Shown here piece after piece: positions 43,965 through 44,078 of a stretch of 44,078 nucleotides of DNA. The notes under the pieces were generated by a model. It was not told where the DNA came from and made no database searches. It saw only the letters and a list, made by a program, of their open reading frames with translations. The stretch's first letter is position 1. Each line of letters opens with the position of its first letter. Origin of the DNA: an uncultured Clostridium sp. (GTDB lineage Bacteria; Bacillota; Clostridia; Lachnospirales; Lachnospiraceae); the NCBI GenBank assembly GCA_934438135.1, contig CAKSBP010000029.1, positions 1-44,078 of the forward strand. The letters run 5' to 3'. The translations under genes and the position numbers were made by a program.

Positions 43965-44078
43965 TATATTTCCTTTTTATTCATAATTTTCTCCTTCTCC
44001 GAGTAAGCGTCAAATATCACACGCCTATTCATAACTCGTTTTTTCTTCTATACTACTTCTAAAACTAGGAGGTAGCTT
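43965..44078. other. Right flank of the CRISPR array
   Basis: The first 36 bp after the last repeat are spacer-sized and read on the minus strand as AGAAGGAG, 6 nt, ATG and codons for MNKKEI before running into the repeat. From 44001, exactly where a repeat would begin, only 13 of 30 positions match it. No gene is complete here; the last bases include an AGGAGG that could serve a + strand gene beyond the window. Confidence 0.5.

Noticed and set aside
1..44078. tRNA, rRNA, insertion sequence, transposase or prophage genes
   Set aside because: I looked for cloverleaf-like and transposase-like segments and saw none; outside the CRISPR region the window reads as core chromosome.

Overview
The window looks like a chromosomal segment of a low-to-mid-GC, endospore-forming Firmicute, most likely a Lachnospiraceae-type clostridium. 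The reasons are the AT-rich coding sequence with strong GGAGG ribosome binding sites, the yqfC-yqfD-phoH-HD-ybeY sporulation/housekeeping block, a SpoVB-like flippase, recU, a short-form hisG with hisZ, and an HisIE with an extra N-terminal domain. Species cannot be fixed from this sequence alone. Almost every gene is on the + strand; the one clear exception is a chemoreceptor at about 14-16 kb.

Layout. 1-13.9 kb: the 3' part of a YycJ-type metallo-hydrolase, an ACT/UPF0210 pair, a PepD dipeptidase, two cell-envelope genes (LCP ligase-type protein and M23 peptidase), a small alarmone synthetase, then a tightly packed series for RNA modification and related tasks (RsmF-like methyltransferase, RsuA- and RluA-type pseudouridine synthases, HAD phosphatase, YgiQ radical SAM protein, a membrane protein of unknown function, RecU). 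A bidirectional terminator separates this from a convergent methyl-accepting chemotaxis protein. 16.2-21.8 kb: a histidine operon, hisZ-hisG-hisD-hisB-hisIE plus a 41-residue membrane ORF, preceded by a promoter with perfect consensus hexamers; hisA, hisF, hisH and hisC are not here. 21.9-24.9 kb: alaS and rpsU. 25.0-29.5 kb: a sigma-E-like promoter and the yqfC/yqfD/phoH/HD/ybeY cluster, in which the PgpH-position gene is short and has lost several metal ligands. 29.5-33.1 kb: DUF3048 lipoprotein, SpoVB/MATE-type flippase, BofC-like protein. 33.1-34.5 kb: a free-standing AAA/DUF4143 ATPase with its own promoter and terminator. 34.6-40.5 kb: two flavoproteins, proB, a YnzC-type protein, 5-formyl-THF cyclo-ligase and proA. 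40.6-41.5 kb: a small M14 carboxypeptidase.

The last 2.6 kb is the main accessory feature: a 420-bp AT-rich gene-free region (candidate leader, with two perfect palindromes whose centres are 21 bp apart) followed by a CRISPR array of 32 repeats of 30 bp and 31 spacers of 34-37 bp. Thirty-one repeats are identical and repeat 16 has one changed base at its last position. No cas gene lies in the window. The repeat resembles the clostridial type I-B repeat family except at its 3' end.

I found no clearly new multi-gene system. The observations most worth following are the CRISPR leader architecture and the spacers that read as gene starts, the HisF-like pseudo-domain fused to HisIE, the degenerate PgpH-like protein, and the untranslated hairpins in front of hisZ, hisB and alaS.
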